The position numbers were made by a program, and so were the translations under genes. Source: Vibrio rumoiensis (GTDB taxonomy: Bacteria > Pseudomonadota > Gammaproteobacteria > Enterobacterales > Vibrionaceae). Taken from it: a stretch of DNA of 64,000 bases. The stretch spans positions 1,364,001 through 1,428,000 of the forward strand of contig NZ_AP018685.1 of the NCBI RefSeq assembly GCF_002218045.2, in the 5' to 3' direction. The notes below the pieces were generated by a model, which saw only the letters and a list, made by a program, of their open reading frames with translations, was not told the DNA's origin and did not search any database. Below are positions 16,457 through 24,944 of the stretch, one piece after another. Each line of letters opens with the position of its first letter. The first letter of the stretch is position 1.

Positions 16457-18190
16457 ATGACCCAAAAGAATAACCAAGCCGTTAGCTTAATTTTAGCTCA
16501 CATCAATGATACCCATTCTTATTTTGAACCGAGTTCCTTACAGCTTACTCTGAATATTGAACAGCAGCAGTTAAAGCCTTATGTAAGCGCTGGTGGTTTT
16601 GCTCGCATCGCAACTCGAACTCAACAGCTGAGAAAAGAAGCCCAAGATCGTCATTTAGGTTTTCTATTTTTGCACGCTGGTGACTGTTTCCAAGGCACTT
16701 TATATTTCTCGCTATTTAAAGGGCGGGCGAATGCTGAATTACTTAATGCATTAAACATTGATGCAATGGCACTTGGTAACCATGAATTAGATATGGGCAA
16801 TGAACCTGTCGCGCAATTTTTGACTCGCATCGAATTTCCATTGTTAGCAGGAAACTGGGATGTCTCGAATGAATCGACCAATAAATCAATTCGAGTGAGT
16901 GATTCAAAGCAGTTAGTGGCTTATCAAGCAGAGAAACAACACGCTAGATGGATAACTAAGCAAGTGCAAGGGAAGTCGATTGCTATTTTTAGTTTGGCAC
17001 TCGATAAAATGGCCGATATTTCAAACCCTGATCAAGACACACCATTTGTGAACTCCATTGATGTAGCAAAGGCAACAGTGAAAGCCATTCATGATCAAGG
17101 CATTAAAAATATCATCTTGCTTAGCCATTTAGGTTACGAGGCTGATTTAGACTTAGCCAAGCAGGTTGAAGGTATTGGTATTATTGTTGGTGGCCACTCT
17201 CATAGGTTACAGGGTGACTTTTCGGGGGTTGGGCTCGATAAAGATGACGATTATGGTCAATGTATCAATGGTACTTATGTCGTTCAGGCGGGTTATCACG
17301 CTCTGTCTATGGGGCACAGCGAAATTACCTTTGGTGATGATGGCAACGTTATTGCCTTCAACGGCAAAAATGAATTGTTACTCGGCAGACGCTTATGCCT
17401 AGACGCCACCTTGTCTGATGCTCACCAAGATGATTCTCACGCCAAAGCCAGTGATTATTTACGTAACCATAAGCATATTGTGATTTGTAAAAAAGACCCG
17501 CAAGTTCATGATATTTTGCTGAATAAATATATTCCACGTGTACGTAAGTTACAGGAAACCATCGTGGCAAAAAGTGATGGCCCACTGAGACACGTGCGTA
17601 TACCTGATCACGATGGACCAAGCGTTTTGGCGCCATTAGTCGCTGAATCTTTCGCTTTTATGATGAAACAACAAGGTTATGACGTTGACTTTGCCATTCA
17701 TAACGCCGGCGGTGTGAGGGCTTCATTAAATCCTGGCAATATTACTATTGCTGATATTGCAGGTAAGCTATTGCCATTTGCTGTGCCTATTGGGGTATAT
17801 CAAATACAAGGTCGTTATCTGGCTGGCATATTAGAAGGGGCGATAAATAATGCTCTTAATAATGGGGTAGAAGGGACTGGTTCAGGTAGTTATCCTTATA
17901 CCCATAACCTTGATTTTACTTATGTTGCTGAGAATCCAATCGGTCAAAGGGTTGTAAATCTTCATATATTTTCAAGCAAATCACAATGGCAACCAGTCGA
18001 ACAAGATACATGGTACAACGGCACGTCATCGGCTTATACCATGAAAGGCAAAGAGGGCTATGATGCTATTTTAAATATGCATAAATTCGGCAAAGTGACC
18101 CATTTCTCCATGTCTGATTGCTTTACCGATTTTTTACAGAATAATCCCCAGCGAATTCAACAAGTAACGAGAAGTTATAATCAAAGTTAA
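16457..18190 (+). CDS. Metallophosphatase / 5'-nucleotidase family protein without signal peptide
   Basis: 577 residues of the UshA/5'-nucleotidase superfamily. Metal-binding motifs are AHINDTHS, HAGDCFQGT, LGNHELD, LLSHLGYEAD and VGGHSH; the C-terminal substrate domain holds AIHNAGGVRASL. Unlike UshA it begins MTQKNNQAVSLILAHIND with no hydrophobic leader, so it should act in the cytoplasm. The start follows GAGGTATA. Substrate unknown: nucleoside monophosphates, UDP-sugars or cyclic nucleotides are all possible in this family. The 269 bp before it show no clear operator. Confidence 0.82.
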   Translation: MTQKNNQAVSLILAHINDTHSYFEPSSLQLTLNIEQQQLKPYVSAGGFARIATRTQQLRKEAQDRHLGFLFLHAGDCFQGTLYFSLFKGRANAELLNALNIDAMALGNHELDMGNEPVAQFLTRIEFPLLAGNWDVSNESTNKSIRVSDSKQLVAYQAEKQHARWITKQVQGKSIAIFSLALDKMADISNPDQDTPFVNSIDVAKATVKAIHDQGIKNIILLSHLGYEADLDLAKQVEGIGIIVGGHSHRLQGDFSGVGLDKDDDYGQCINGTYVVQAGYHALSMGHSEITFGDDGNVIAFNGKNELLLGRRLCLDATLSDAHQDDSHAKASDYLRNHKHIVICKKDPQVHDILLNKYIPRVRKLQETIVAKSDGPLRHVRIPDHDGPSVLAPLVAESFAFMMKQQGYDVDFAIHNAGGVRASLNPGNITIADIAGKLLPFAVPIGVYQIQGRYLAGILEGAINNALNNGVEGTGSGSYPYTHNLDFTYVAENPIGQRVVNLHIFSSKSQWQPVEQDTWYNGTSSAYTMKGKEGYDAILNMHKFGKVTHFSMSDCFTDFLQNNPQRIQQVTRSYNQS

Positions 18191-18243
18191 CATATACAAA
18201 AAATAGTGCTTGTAGGCATATCGACTTGAGAGTAAATTGACTT

Positions 18244-18397
18244 CGTTTGGGGAGTAGTCAGTGAGAATTTGCTTGTCGTCATCTCGGAATAGGCCACTAT
18301 AAGAAGTGACAGACCTATTTCCGGTAAGCAAAGGTGGGTAGCCACTCTGACAAGACCAACGCACATCGTTTGAATATCAGATCTTGTATCTGATATT
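18244..18397 (+). ncRNA. yybP-ykoY (manganese) riboswitch
   Basis: Closing stem P1 pairs CGTTTGG (18244-18250) with CCAACG (18356-18361). The conserved GGGGAGTAG lies on the 5' side and ACAAGACC on the 3' side, the two hallmarks of this class, with paired arms between. A perfect 10-bp hairpin follows (AATATCAGAT 18373-18382, ATCTGATATT 18388-18397), likely the expression platform. The gene 65 bp downstream is a TerC-family protein like Alx, a classic member of the Mn2+-sensing regulon. Recognised by eye; a covariance-model search would confirm it. Confidence 0.85.
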
Positions 18398-18461
18398 TCT
18401 TGTATTGTGCGGATGGTCTGAATACTCTCATTCATTTCTATCCGCAGTTTGAGGATCAGAA

Positions 18462-19415
18462 ATGCACATCACCACCTACGCTTACTTTGGTTTACTTACC
18501 GTACTGATGTTAGCCCTCGATGTTTGGCAAACCCGCAATGGTAATGTCACCATCAAAAAAGCCGCAATATGGAGCCTATTCTGGGTTTTATTGGCTATAG
18601 CCTTTTTTATCTCTTTATATGAGTTTTGGCCTGTATTCGAACCGGATAGTGCTTATTCTGCTCATGATGCTGCGACCGCATTCTTAACGGGTTATTTGCT
18701 CGAAAAATCCCTTAGTGTTGATAATTTGTTTGTCTTTGCCTTAATTTTTGGCCGCTTTGCCGTGCCTCAAGAGTTAAGGCCGAGAGTATTATTGTGGGGG
18801 GTTATGGGTGCTTTAGTGTTGCGTGCAATGATGATTGCTATTGGCGCTGAACTACTAGAAGCATTCCATTGGGTATTGTACCTCTTTGCTTTCTTCTTAA
18901 TTTGGACTGGTTATCAGTTAAGCAAACCAGAAAGTGATGATGAGGAAGAGATGAATTCTTTCCCAGAACGCATGGTACGCAAATTATTTAGAGTGACAGA
19001 AGGCTACCAAGGCACCAAATTATTTACTCGTGATAATTTAGGTTTGATGGTAACACCTTTATTGGTGGTGGTTGCTGTCATCGCAATGACCGATGTGCTG
19101 TTTGCTTTAGATTCAATCCCTGCTATTTTTGCCGTCACTCAAGAACCATTTTTGGTGTTAACGGCGAATGTGTTTGCATTGCTTGGATTGCGCTCTTTGT
19201 ATTTTGTGCTGGAAGGGATGCTTGATAAGTTTGTTTATTTACGCCCAGCATTAGCGTTCATTATGATCTTTATTGGTATCAAGATGCTATTGATTGGTAC
19301 ACCATGGGCTATTCCAACTATGGTATCGTTACTTGTTTTATTAACAACCATGACGCTTGCCGTACTTGCCTCAATTATGAAAGAAAAAAAACTTAAAAAG
19401 CTCAATCAAAAGTAA
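18462..19415 (+). CDS. alx: TerC-family membrane protein, probable manganese exporter (Alx type)
   Basis: 317 residues with about nine membrane segments. Typical TerC motifs are present: EKSLSVDNLFVFALIF, MTDVLFALDSIPAIFAVTQEPF and LVLTANVFALLGLRSLYFVL, with conserved acidic residues inside membrane helices. Alx/TerC proteins act in manganese homeostasis and tellurite or pH responses, probably as exporters. The yybP-ykoY riboswitch immediately upstream supports a manganese role. Monocistronic; convergent with moeA across a shared terminator. Confidence 0.9.
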   Translation: MHITTYAYFGLLTVLMLALDVWQTRNGNVTIKKAAIWSLFWVLLAIAFFISLYEFWPVFEPDSAYSAHDAATAFLTGYLLEKSLSVDNLFVFALIFGRFAVPQELRPRVLLWGVMGALVLRAMMIAIGAELLEAFHWVLYLFAFFLIWTGYQLSKPESDDEEEMNSFPERMVRKLFRVTEGYQGTKLFTRDNLGLMVTPLLVVVAVIAMTDVLFALDSIPAIFAVTQEPFLVLTANVFALLGLRSLYFVLEGMLDKFVYLRPALAFIMIFIGIKMLLIGTPWAIPTMVSLLVLLTTMTLAVLASIMKEKKLKKLNQK

Positions 19416-19444
19416 CCGGATAATGCCAAATTAAGTTTAAACAA

Positions 19445-19475
19445 AGGCCGAAGCAACGTTCATTGCTTCGGCCTT
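19445..19475. terminator. Bidirectional terminator between alx and moeA
   Basis: Perfect 13-bp stem, AAGGCCGAAGCAA (19445-19457) with TTGCTTCGGCCTT (19463-19475), 5-base loop. It lies between convergent genes and serves both; the T-tract is short on either side. Confidence 0.85.
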
Positions 19476-19510
19476 ACTTACTATAGGTTGTTTAAGTCGA
19501 GATAAATGAA

Positions 19511-20770
19511 TTAATAAAAGCTTGGGCTAAACATCTGGATATGAACCGTTTCACCGACTTCCACATGACCACGATCTTGTTCTAGAACAACGAAACAATT
19601 GGCAAGGCTCATTGAGCGGAATGCACCAGAACTTTGATTACCCGTTGTCGATACTTCAAGTGTTCCTTGCTCAGTAATTGAGAAAATACCACGTTGGAAA
19701 TCTGTACGCCCTGGCGCTTTTTTGAAACGCGTTTGGCTTATTGCCGGAATACTAGGCTGTGGTTGCCATTGGCTGTGACCGGCTAGTTTTGCTAATAGCG
19801 GCTGAACGAGAATATAAAGAGTTAATACTGCGGATACAGGGTTCCCAGGTAAACCGCAGAATAGGGCGCTATGACGTTCTTCCGTTTCTAACAACTTACC
19901 AAAAGCAAAAGGTTTACCCGGTTTCATGGCGATTTTCCAAAAACCAATTTCACCCAACTCATCCAAAATTACTTTGGTGTAATCCGCTTCACCGACACTC
20001 ACACCACCAGATGTGATCACAACATCGGCCTGTGATTGCGCTTGTTGAAAGGCTTGCTTCAATAATTCTTTATCGTCAGGAATGACACCTAGATCAATCG
20101 CTTCACAACCAAACTTTTCAAGCATGACTTTAATGCCGTAACGGTTACTATCGTAAATTTCACCCGCTTTAAGCTTGGTGCCGAGAGGTTTTAGTTCATC
20201 GCCGGTTGAGAAAAAGGCTACTTTCGGCTGTTGAAATACCGAAACACTTGGAATGCCTAGCGTGGCAATCATTGGGATATCTCGAGAGGTTAGCTTATGA
20301 CCTTTTGGTAAAACTAATGCACCTTGTTCGATATCATCGCCGGTAGGTCGGATGTTTTGGTTAAGTTTGACGGGGAGGGCTTGCGAAAAATCGATGTCAT
20401 CGCCAATGACTTGAGCTTGTTCTTGCATGATGACGAGATCGCAACCTTCTGGAATTTGTGCGCCTGTCATGATTCGAATACAAGTCCCTTGAGGCCAGTC
20501 GCCTTCAAATGGGATACCTGCAAAGGATTTCCCCGCTAATGGTAATTGCGTTGCCGTTTCTAAATCACTAGAACGTAAGGCGTATCCGTCCATTGCCGAA
20601 TTATCAAATGGTGGAACATTGATTGGTGAGTGGATGTCTTCACTTAAAACATGGCCAACGGCTTGATCAAGAGCTAAATCTACTACTAACGAAATTGGTG
20701 TGATTGATTCAAGCATCTTGGAAATGGCAGTTTCAATTGGCATCAAGCCCGGAGTGTCGCAGCAACCCAT
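19511..20770 (-). CDS. moeA: Molybdopterin molybdenumtransferase
   Basis: Inserts molybdate into adenylated molybdopterin to complete the molybdenum cofactor. 419 residues, usual length. Recognisable blocks are VPPFDNSAMDGYALR, RIMTGAQIPEGCDLVIMQEQ, SRDIPMIATLGI, FSTGDELKPLG and TSGGVSVGEADY, with the C-terminal domain IV after GLPGNPVSAVLTLYIL. The cofactor is needed by MsrP, encoded at 45750 in the same window. Transcribed divergently from folE, itself a pterin-pathway enzyme. Confidence 0.95.
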   Translation of the reverse strand: MGCCDTPGLMPIETAISKMLESITPISLVVDLALDQAVGHVLSEDIHSPINVPPFDNSAMDGYALRSSDLETATQLPLAGKSFAGIPFEGDWPQGTCIRIMTGAQIPEGCDLVIMQEQAQVIGDDIDFSQALPVKLNQNIRPTGDDIEQGALVLPKGHKLTSRDIPMIATLGIPSVSVFQQPKVAFFSTGDELKPLGTKLKAGEIYDSNRYGIKVMLEKFGCEAIDLGVIPDDKELLKQAFQQAQSQADVVITSGGVSVGEADYTKVILDELGEIGFWKIAMKPGKPFAFGKLLETEERHSALFCGLPGNPVSAVLTLYILVQPLLAKLAGHSQWQPQPSIPAISQTRFKKAPGRTDFQRGIFSITEQGTLEVSTTGNQSSGAFRSMSLANCFVVLEQDRGHVEVGETVHIQMFSPSFY

Positions 20771-20921
20771 ACTATGTTCCTAATCATTTTATAAACAAAG
20801 GACTATTATCACTAAATTTACGCGGAGATGAAAGGCAAGGTTAAATAAATCCACTGATTACATTCAAAGGCAAAAAGCACAGTGAATTTAGGGATGTAAT
20901 TTTGAATAAGAACGAGTATCC

Positions 20922-20944
20922 TTAACCTCCCTTGTAGAGGTTAA
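20922..20944. promoter_or_regulatory. Inverted repeat upstream of folE (possible operator)
   Basis: TTAACCTC (20922-20929) and GAGGTTAA (20937-20944), 7-bp spacer. It lies 48 bp before the folE start, overlapping where a promoter would be. The layout (a -35-like TTAACC and a -10-like TAATAC around a dyad) recalls MerR-family operators but the spacing is shorter, so I only flag it. Confidence 0.35.
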
Positions 20945-20991
20945 TACGCCTAGTTTAAAAGGGATGAAGTCCTTGAAACCGGAGAAATCGA

Positions 20992-21675
20992 ATGGCAAAT
21001 TTGGAGACGCAAGCGGTAGCTAATACAGAGCTAAGTGCAGCGGCATTATTAGTTCAGGCAGCGTTGGCTGAACGCGGAATTGAAACGCCTATGTATCCGA
21101 ATGATGTATCAAGAGAAGAAAAAAAGGAACGCATCGAGTATCACATGCGTGAAATTTTGTCGTTACTTGAGCTTGATCTTGCCGATGATAGTTTAGAAGA
21201 AACCCCAAGACGTATTGCCAAAATGTACGTCGATGAAGTGTTCTCTGGTCTTGATTATAAAAACTTCCCTAAGATCACGGTAATTGAAAATAAAATGTCG
21301 TGCAGTGAAATGGTTCGAGTGAAAGATATCACGGTAACCAGCACTTGTGAGCATCACTTAGTGACGATAGATGGTCAAGCCGCAGTGGCTTACATTCCAA
21401 GAAGTAAAATTATTGGTTTATCAAAGATTAATCGCATTGTGCGCTTTTTTGCTCAACGCCCGCAAGTGCAAGAGCGTATGACTCAACAGATTCTAGTCGC
21501 TTTACAAGCCTTACTCGAAACGGATGATGTCGCTGTTACTATGGATGCAACGCATTATTGTGTTAAGTCGCGTGGTGTAATGGATGCAACCAGCGTAACA
21601 ACGACAACGGCGTTAGGTGGCATTTTTAAATCAAATCCAGCAACCCGCTCTGAGTTTTTACATGGTCTAAGGTAA
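20992..21675 (+). CDS. folE: GTP cyclohydrolase I
   Basis: Converts GTP to dihydroneopterin triphosphate, the first step towards folate and, in many bacteria, queuosine precursors (queD and queE are at 57513-58558). 227 residues. The zinc and catalytic motifs are TSTCEHHLVTIDG and ATHYCVKSRGVMD; GLSKINRIVRFFAQRPQVQERMT is the family signature. The N-terminus is about five residues longer than E. coli FolE. The ATG follows GGAGAAATCGA. Confidence 0.96.
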   Translation: MANLETQAVANTELSAAALLVQAALAERGIETPMYPNDVSREEKKERIEYHMREILSLLELDLADDSLEETPRRIAKMYVDEVFSGLDYKNFPKITVIENKMSCSEMVRVKDITVTSTCEHHLVTIDGQAAVAYIPRSKIIGLSKINRIVRFFAQRPQVQERMTQQILVALQALLETDDVAVTMDATHYCVKSRGVMDATSVTTTTALGGIFKSNPATRSEFLHGLR

Positions 21676-21712
21676 ACTGCGCGTTTTCTAAGTGATTAAA
21701 TCAAAGCATGTT

Positions 21713-21749
21713 ATACAACAAAGCCGCTATCTCAGCGGCTTTGTTGTAT
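21713..21749. terminator. Bidirectional terminator between folE and arfB
   Basis: Long perfect stem (ATACAACAAAGCCGCT with AGCGGCTTTGTTGTAT), 5-base loop, T/A-rich flanks on both sides. Shared by convergent genes. Confidence 0.9.
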
Positions 21750-21771
21750 TTGGAAGAAAGTATAAAGCTAT

Positions 21772-22185
21772 TTAGATGTTCACTTTACCGCGTAATTTTT
21801 TCGTTTGACCACGCATGACTTTTTTATCGGTTCGTTTCCGTTGTGAAGATTTGGTTGGGGCAGTGGCTCGACGGATTTTATCAACCTTAGCAGCATCTAA
21901 TATCATCTGTTTTAAACGCTCTAATGCATCTTCTCTGTTTTTTTCTTGTGTCCTAAATTGCTGAGCTTTAATCACAATGACGCCATCTGTTGTGATTCGC
22001 TTGTCTTTTAATTCAAGTAGTCTCTGTTTATAAAATTCTGGCAGCGACGATTTATTAATATCAAAGCGTAAATGAATCGCAGAAGAGACTTTATTAACAT
22101 TCTGGCCGCCAGCGCCTTGAGCCCTGATTGCCGTTAGTTCTATTTCCCAGCTTCCAAGCTCAACATTATTGGAGATTTTTAACAT
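21772..22185 (-). CDS. arfB: Alternative ribosome-rescue peptidyl-tRNA hydrolase
   Basis: 137 residues with the release-factor-like GGQ loop (AQGAGGQNVNK, near residue 26) and a basic C-terminal tail (QRKRTDKKVMRGQTKKLRGK) that enters the empty mRNA channel. This pair of features defines ArfB/YaeJ, which frees ribosomes stalled on mRNAs without stop codons. It is too short to be a release factor. Convergent with folE. Confidence 0.93.
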   Translation of the reverse strand: MLKISNNVELGSWEIELTAIRAQGAGGQNVNKVSSAIHLRFDINKSSLPEFYKQRLLELKDKRITTDGVIVIKAQQFRTQEKNREDALERLKQMILDAAKVDKIRRATAPTKSSQRKRTDKKVMRGQTKKLRGKVNI

Positions 22186-22338
22186 AAATTGACCATTAGC
22201 TCACAGATTTAGCGGGTTTAGTTATCGAATTGTTAATAGGTTCGGTGGTATGCTATATCCATAAAAACAATATGGGGTAAAACACTCCATGTTTGTGTGC
22301 AAAGCCCATATGATTAAAATCAAACAAGAGAGGCACGT

Positions 22339-22926
22339 ATGGCAGTAGATGTTTCTGGTTATAAAGGCTTAATTTTCGATATGGATGGGACCTTAATTGA
22401 TACCATGCCTTCACATCTATTTGCATGGAAGAAAACTGCCGAACAATTTGATTTTCCATTTGAACCTGAATGGATCCACAGTCTCGGTGGCATGCCAACC
22501 CAGAAAGTCGCGATGTTATTGAATGAACGATACCACATCGATATCGATCCTCAAAAGGTTGCAAAAGTGAAAACGGGACTATTTGCCAGTTTGATTGAGG
22601 ATGGCAGCATCATAAATTGTACTTATGATGTTTTAAAGCAGTTTTATGGTCAGAAAAAACTTGCGATAGGAACGGGGAGTAATCACCAGAATGCTATTCG
22701 TTTATTAGAACACAACAATTTGCTTCCATTGCTTGATGCTGTTGTTACTGCTGCTGATGTAGAAAATCATAAACCAAACCCAGATACTTTCTTACTTGCT
22801 GCCCAGAAGCTCGGTTTAGCCCCACAAGAATGCGTTGTTTTTGAGGATACTGAGATCGGGCGGCAAGCTGCTTTAGCCGCAGGGATGGACTGTATTATGG
22901 TTGTTAATGGTCAATTAATGGCGTGA
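22339..22926 (+). CDS. yqaB: HAD-family sugar phosphatase, YqaB type
   Basis: 195 residues. HAD motif I is FDMDGTLIDTMPSH, motif II GTGSNH, motif III the Lys in NHKPNPDTF and motif IV FEDTEIGRQAALAAG. The cap follows motif I (WIHSLGGMPTQKVA). It matches E. coli YqaB, which removes phosphate from fructose 1-phosphate and related sugars. Start ATG 22339 follows GAGAGGCACGT. Stands alone. Confidence 0.86.
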   Translation: MAVDVSGYKGLIFDMDGTLIDTMPSHLFAWKKTAEQFDFPFEPEWIHSLGGMPTQKVAMLLNERYHIDIDPQKVAKVKTGLFASLIEDGSIINCTYDVLKQFYGQKKLAIGTGSNHQNAIRLLEHNNLLPLLDAVVTAADVENHKPNPDTFLLAAQKLGLAPQECVVFEDTEIGRQAALAAGMDCIMVVNGQLMA

Positions 22927-23074
22927 TTCAGTTGTCAGTATGATTTTAAACGACGAACGGTTATTTTTGGTGTTATTTAGGCATTAAAAACAACAAAATA
23001 GTCGCTTGCTTTATTGAGCCTTAGGCTTGCTTTGTCTACAATGACGTACTTTTTAAAAAAACTAGGTCAAAAAA

Positions 23075-23323
23075 ATGAGCGACACTAATTCAGCCCCAGC
23101 TTTACCGGATCATCTTTCTGGTAACCCTCGTAGCCCACACTACGTAGCGGAATGCTTTGAACAACCAATAGGTATTCGCCTTAATGGTAATGAACGTACT
23201 GATGTTGAAGAATATTGTATCAGTGAAGGTTGGGTGAAGATCGCATCACCGAAAGCAAAAGATCGTTTTGGTCAGCCGATGTTGGTTAAATTGAAAGGCG
23301 AAGTTGAAGCTTTTTATAAGTAA
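23075..23323 (+). CDS. DUF3297 family protein
   Basis: 82 residues, recognised as DUF3297 by its DHLSGNPRSPHYVAE...IGIRLNGNERTDVEEYC core and conserved tail GQPMLVKLKGEVEAFY. No signal or membrane segment, so cytoplasmic. The function of the family is unknown to me. Single gene with its own terminator. Confidence 0.85.
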   Translation: MSDTNSAPALPDHLSGNPRSPHYVAECFEQPIGIRLNGNERTDVEEYCISEGWVKIASPKAKDRFGQPMLVKLKGEVEAFYK

Positions 23324-23340
23324 TTAAATTATCTATTAAA

Positions 23341-23384
23341 AAAGCAAGACATAGGGCGATAAGCTAAATGTCTTGCTTTTTTTT
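23341..23384 (+). terminator. Terminator after the DUF3297 gene
   Basis: 12-bp stem, AAAGCAAGACAT (23341-23352) with ATGTCTTGCTTT (23368-23379), then a run of Ts. Confidence 0.88.
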
Positions 23385-23406
23385 TGCTTGTGATTAGAGG
23401 AGATGA

Positions 23407-23880
23407 TTAATTCGCGATGTTAATTAGCTCAACATCAAAAATTAAGGTCGCGCCTGGCGGAATAGGGCCTGAACCACTTTTTCCATACGCAATGTTATAG
23501 GGGATAAATAGGCGAACTTTTTCACCTTCAACCATCAATTGTAATCCTTCCTGCCAGCCTTTAATCACTTGATTTAATTTAAAGGTGATAGGTTCATTCC
23601 GCTTATAAGAACTATCAAATTCAGTCCCGTCTAAAAGCGTTCCTTGGTAATGAACTTTCACTTGGCTTGTAGCAGTAGGGTGAACGGTGCCAGTGCCTTC
23701 TTTTAATACCAGATATTGCAATCCACTATCGGTAACTTTGACGCCTTCTCGCTTACTGTTTTCTGTAAGAAATTGTTCGCCTTTTTCGATATTGATTGTG
23801 GCCGTTTTTTGATTGTTAATATTGCGATATATAAAAAATGCAACTAACAATAAAATGATGATAGGAATGATAAATTTCAC
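23407..23880 (-). CDS. FKBP-type peptidyl-prolyl isomerase, membrane-anchored
   Basis: 157 residues. A hydrophobic N-terminus (residues about 2-18) anchors or exports the protein; the FKBP domain fills residues about 50-157 (VKVHYQGTLLDGTEFDSS, VIKGWQEGLQLMVEGEKVRLFIP, AYGKSGSGPIPPGATLIFDVEL). It is smaller than FkpA and FklB because the dimerisation domain is missing. It starts 9 bp after the stop of the DsbA-like lipoprotein gene, so both probably form an operon for periplasmic folding. Confidence 0.88.
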   Translation of the reverse strand: MKFIIPIIILLLVAFFIYRNINNQKTATINIEKGEQFLTENSKREGVKVTDSGLQYLVLKEGTGTVHPTATSQVKVHYQGTLLDGTEFDSSYKRNEPITFKLNQVIKGWQEGLQLMVEGEKVRLFIPYNIAYGKSGSGPIPPGATLIFDVELINIAN

Positions 23881-23889
23881 GTTAGACCT

Positions 23890-24516
23890 TTAAGGTTGTT
23901 TAAGTAAAAAGTTAATGGTTTTTGCTATATCTTGAATATCTTTATGGCCACCGACAAGTACTTCATATTTGCCATTAACAATGAAGGTTGGTACTGAATT
24001 AAATTCACCTTGCTTGCTAATGTCTATTGCTTGATTCAAATATCGAAATAGCGCTTTTTGTTGTAAATCATCAAAGCTGTATGGGCTAATCATATGACGA
24101 GAAGTGAAGACTTCTTCAATTGCTTTTTGCTGTTGTGAAATAGTGGTGCCTTCTCCCAATTGAACCGCTGCAAACAAGTCTTTCATCATTGCTTCATCAG
24201 GCATGTGATTTAATTGCATTACTGCTGCGTAATAAATTAGGGCGGCAACTTGTGCCTGATCGTTAAACGTCACATGGATTTTCGAGATATCTTGATTTGT
24301 AAGTTTTTCCAGCTCAGGTATTGAAGCTTCCATATTGCGACAATGTCCACAAGTAAGAGAAAAAACCTCTGTAACTGGTTTGATTTCTGTTTGGGTCAGC
24401 GGCGTTGTTAATGGTTGGTATTGCTCACCTTGTTTTGGAGTATCTGAATCTGAACACCCAGCAATAAATAGGGCTGTAATAATGAGTAATGTGATGTTTT
24501 TTAAAATTTTTGACAT
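23890..24516 (-). CDS. DsbA-like thiol:disulfide oxidoreductase, lipoprotein
   Basis: From ATG 24514-24516 the protein has 208 residues: signal peptide with lipobox LFIAGC, a short linker, then a thioredoxin fold of the DsbA type with the active site TCGHCRN (C-G-H-C) and the late FNSVPTFIVNGKYEVLVGG block with the cis-Pro (VPT). The frame is open further upstream, but that part lacks any leader features. DsbA itself is soluble, so a lipidated paralogue tethered to a membrane is notable. First gene of a two-gene unit with the FKBP isomerase. Confidence 0.85.
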   Translation of the reverse strand: MSKILKNITLLIITALFIAGCSDSDTPKQGEQYQPLTTPLTQTEIKPVTEVFSLTCGHCRNMEASIPELEKLTNQDISKIHVTFNDQAQVAALIYYAAVMQLNHMPDEAMMKDLFAAVQLGEGTTISQQQKAIEEVFTSRHMISPYSFDDLQQKALFRYLNQAIDISKQGEFNSVPTFIVNGKYEVLVGGHKDIQDIAKTINFLLKQP

Positions 24517-24711
24517 GATGCACTTCGGCGTAGGTTGAGTAAATAGGTAAATAGTAATTACATACGATATAGAGCATGTAAGATATGAAAAGTTCCTACA
24601 GAAGTAAAACTTCTTTTGTATCAGTATGTTTTTGCTGAAAACAAAAACATACAAATTGTAGAAAGCATAGCGTAAACTTATTCATATCACCTATGGGATT
24701 GGTCATATTTT

Positions 24712-24944
24712 ATGGATAAACCTACTTTTAAGATGGCATTTAAAGGCGGAGTGATATCAATATTGATAACGCTCGTTGGTATTGTTCCTTATCGTTATGC
24801 CGAGGGGAATACGGATATTACGCCTTATATTATTAATGGTAATACCGCTTCAACGATTACGTACCCCTACATGGGAATATTAATCATTAATCGGCTCTCG
24901 GAACCCTCAAATAGTGTGGAATCTTTTTGTGGTGGTACATTAGT
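24712..24944 (+). pseudogene. 5' part of a trypsin-like protease gene split by IS30
   Basis: Encodes a hydrophobic leader (AFKGGVISILITLVGIV) and the mature N-terminus YIINGNTASTITYPYMG, then FCGGTLV. Joining 24944 to 26035, which removes the IS and one GT target repeat, continues as VNEQYVLTAAHC and gives 347 residues in frame. As it stands translation runs into the IS for some 35 more residues. Confidence 0.82.

Noticed and set aside
17358..17636. 92-codon ORF on the minus strand inside the 5'-nucleotidase gene
   Set aside because: Antisense to a well-conserved domain; no start site and no recognisable motif.
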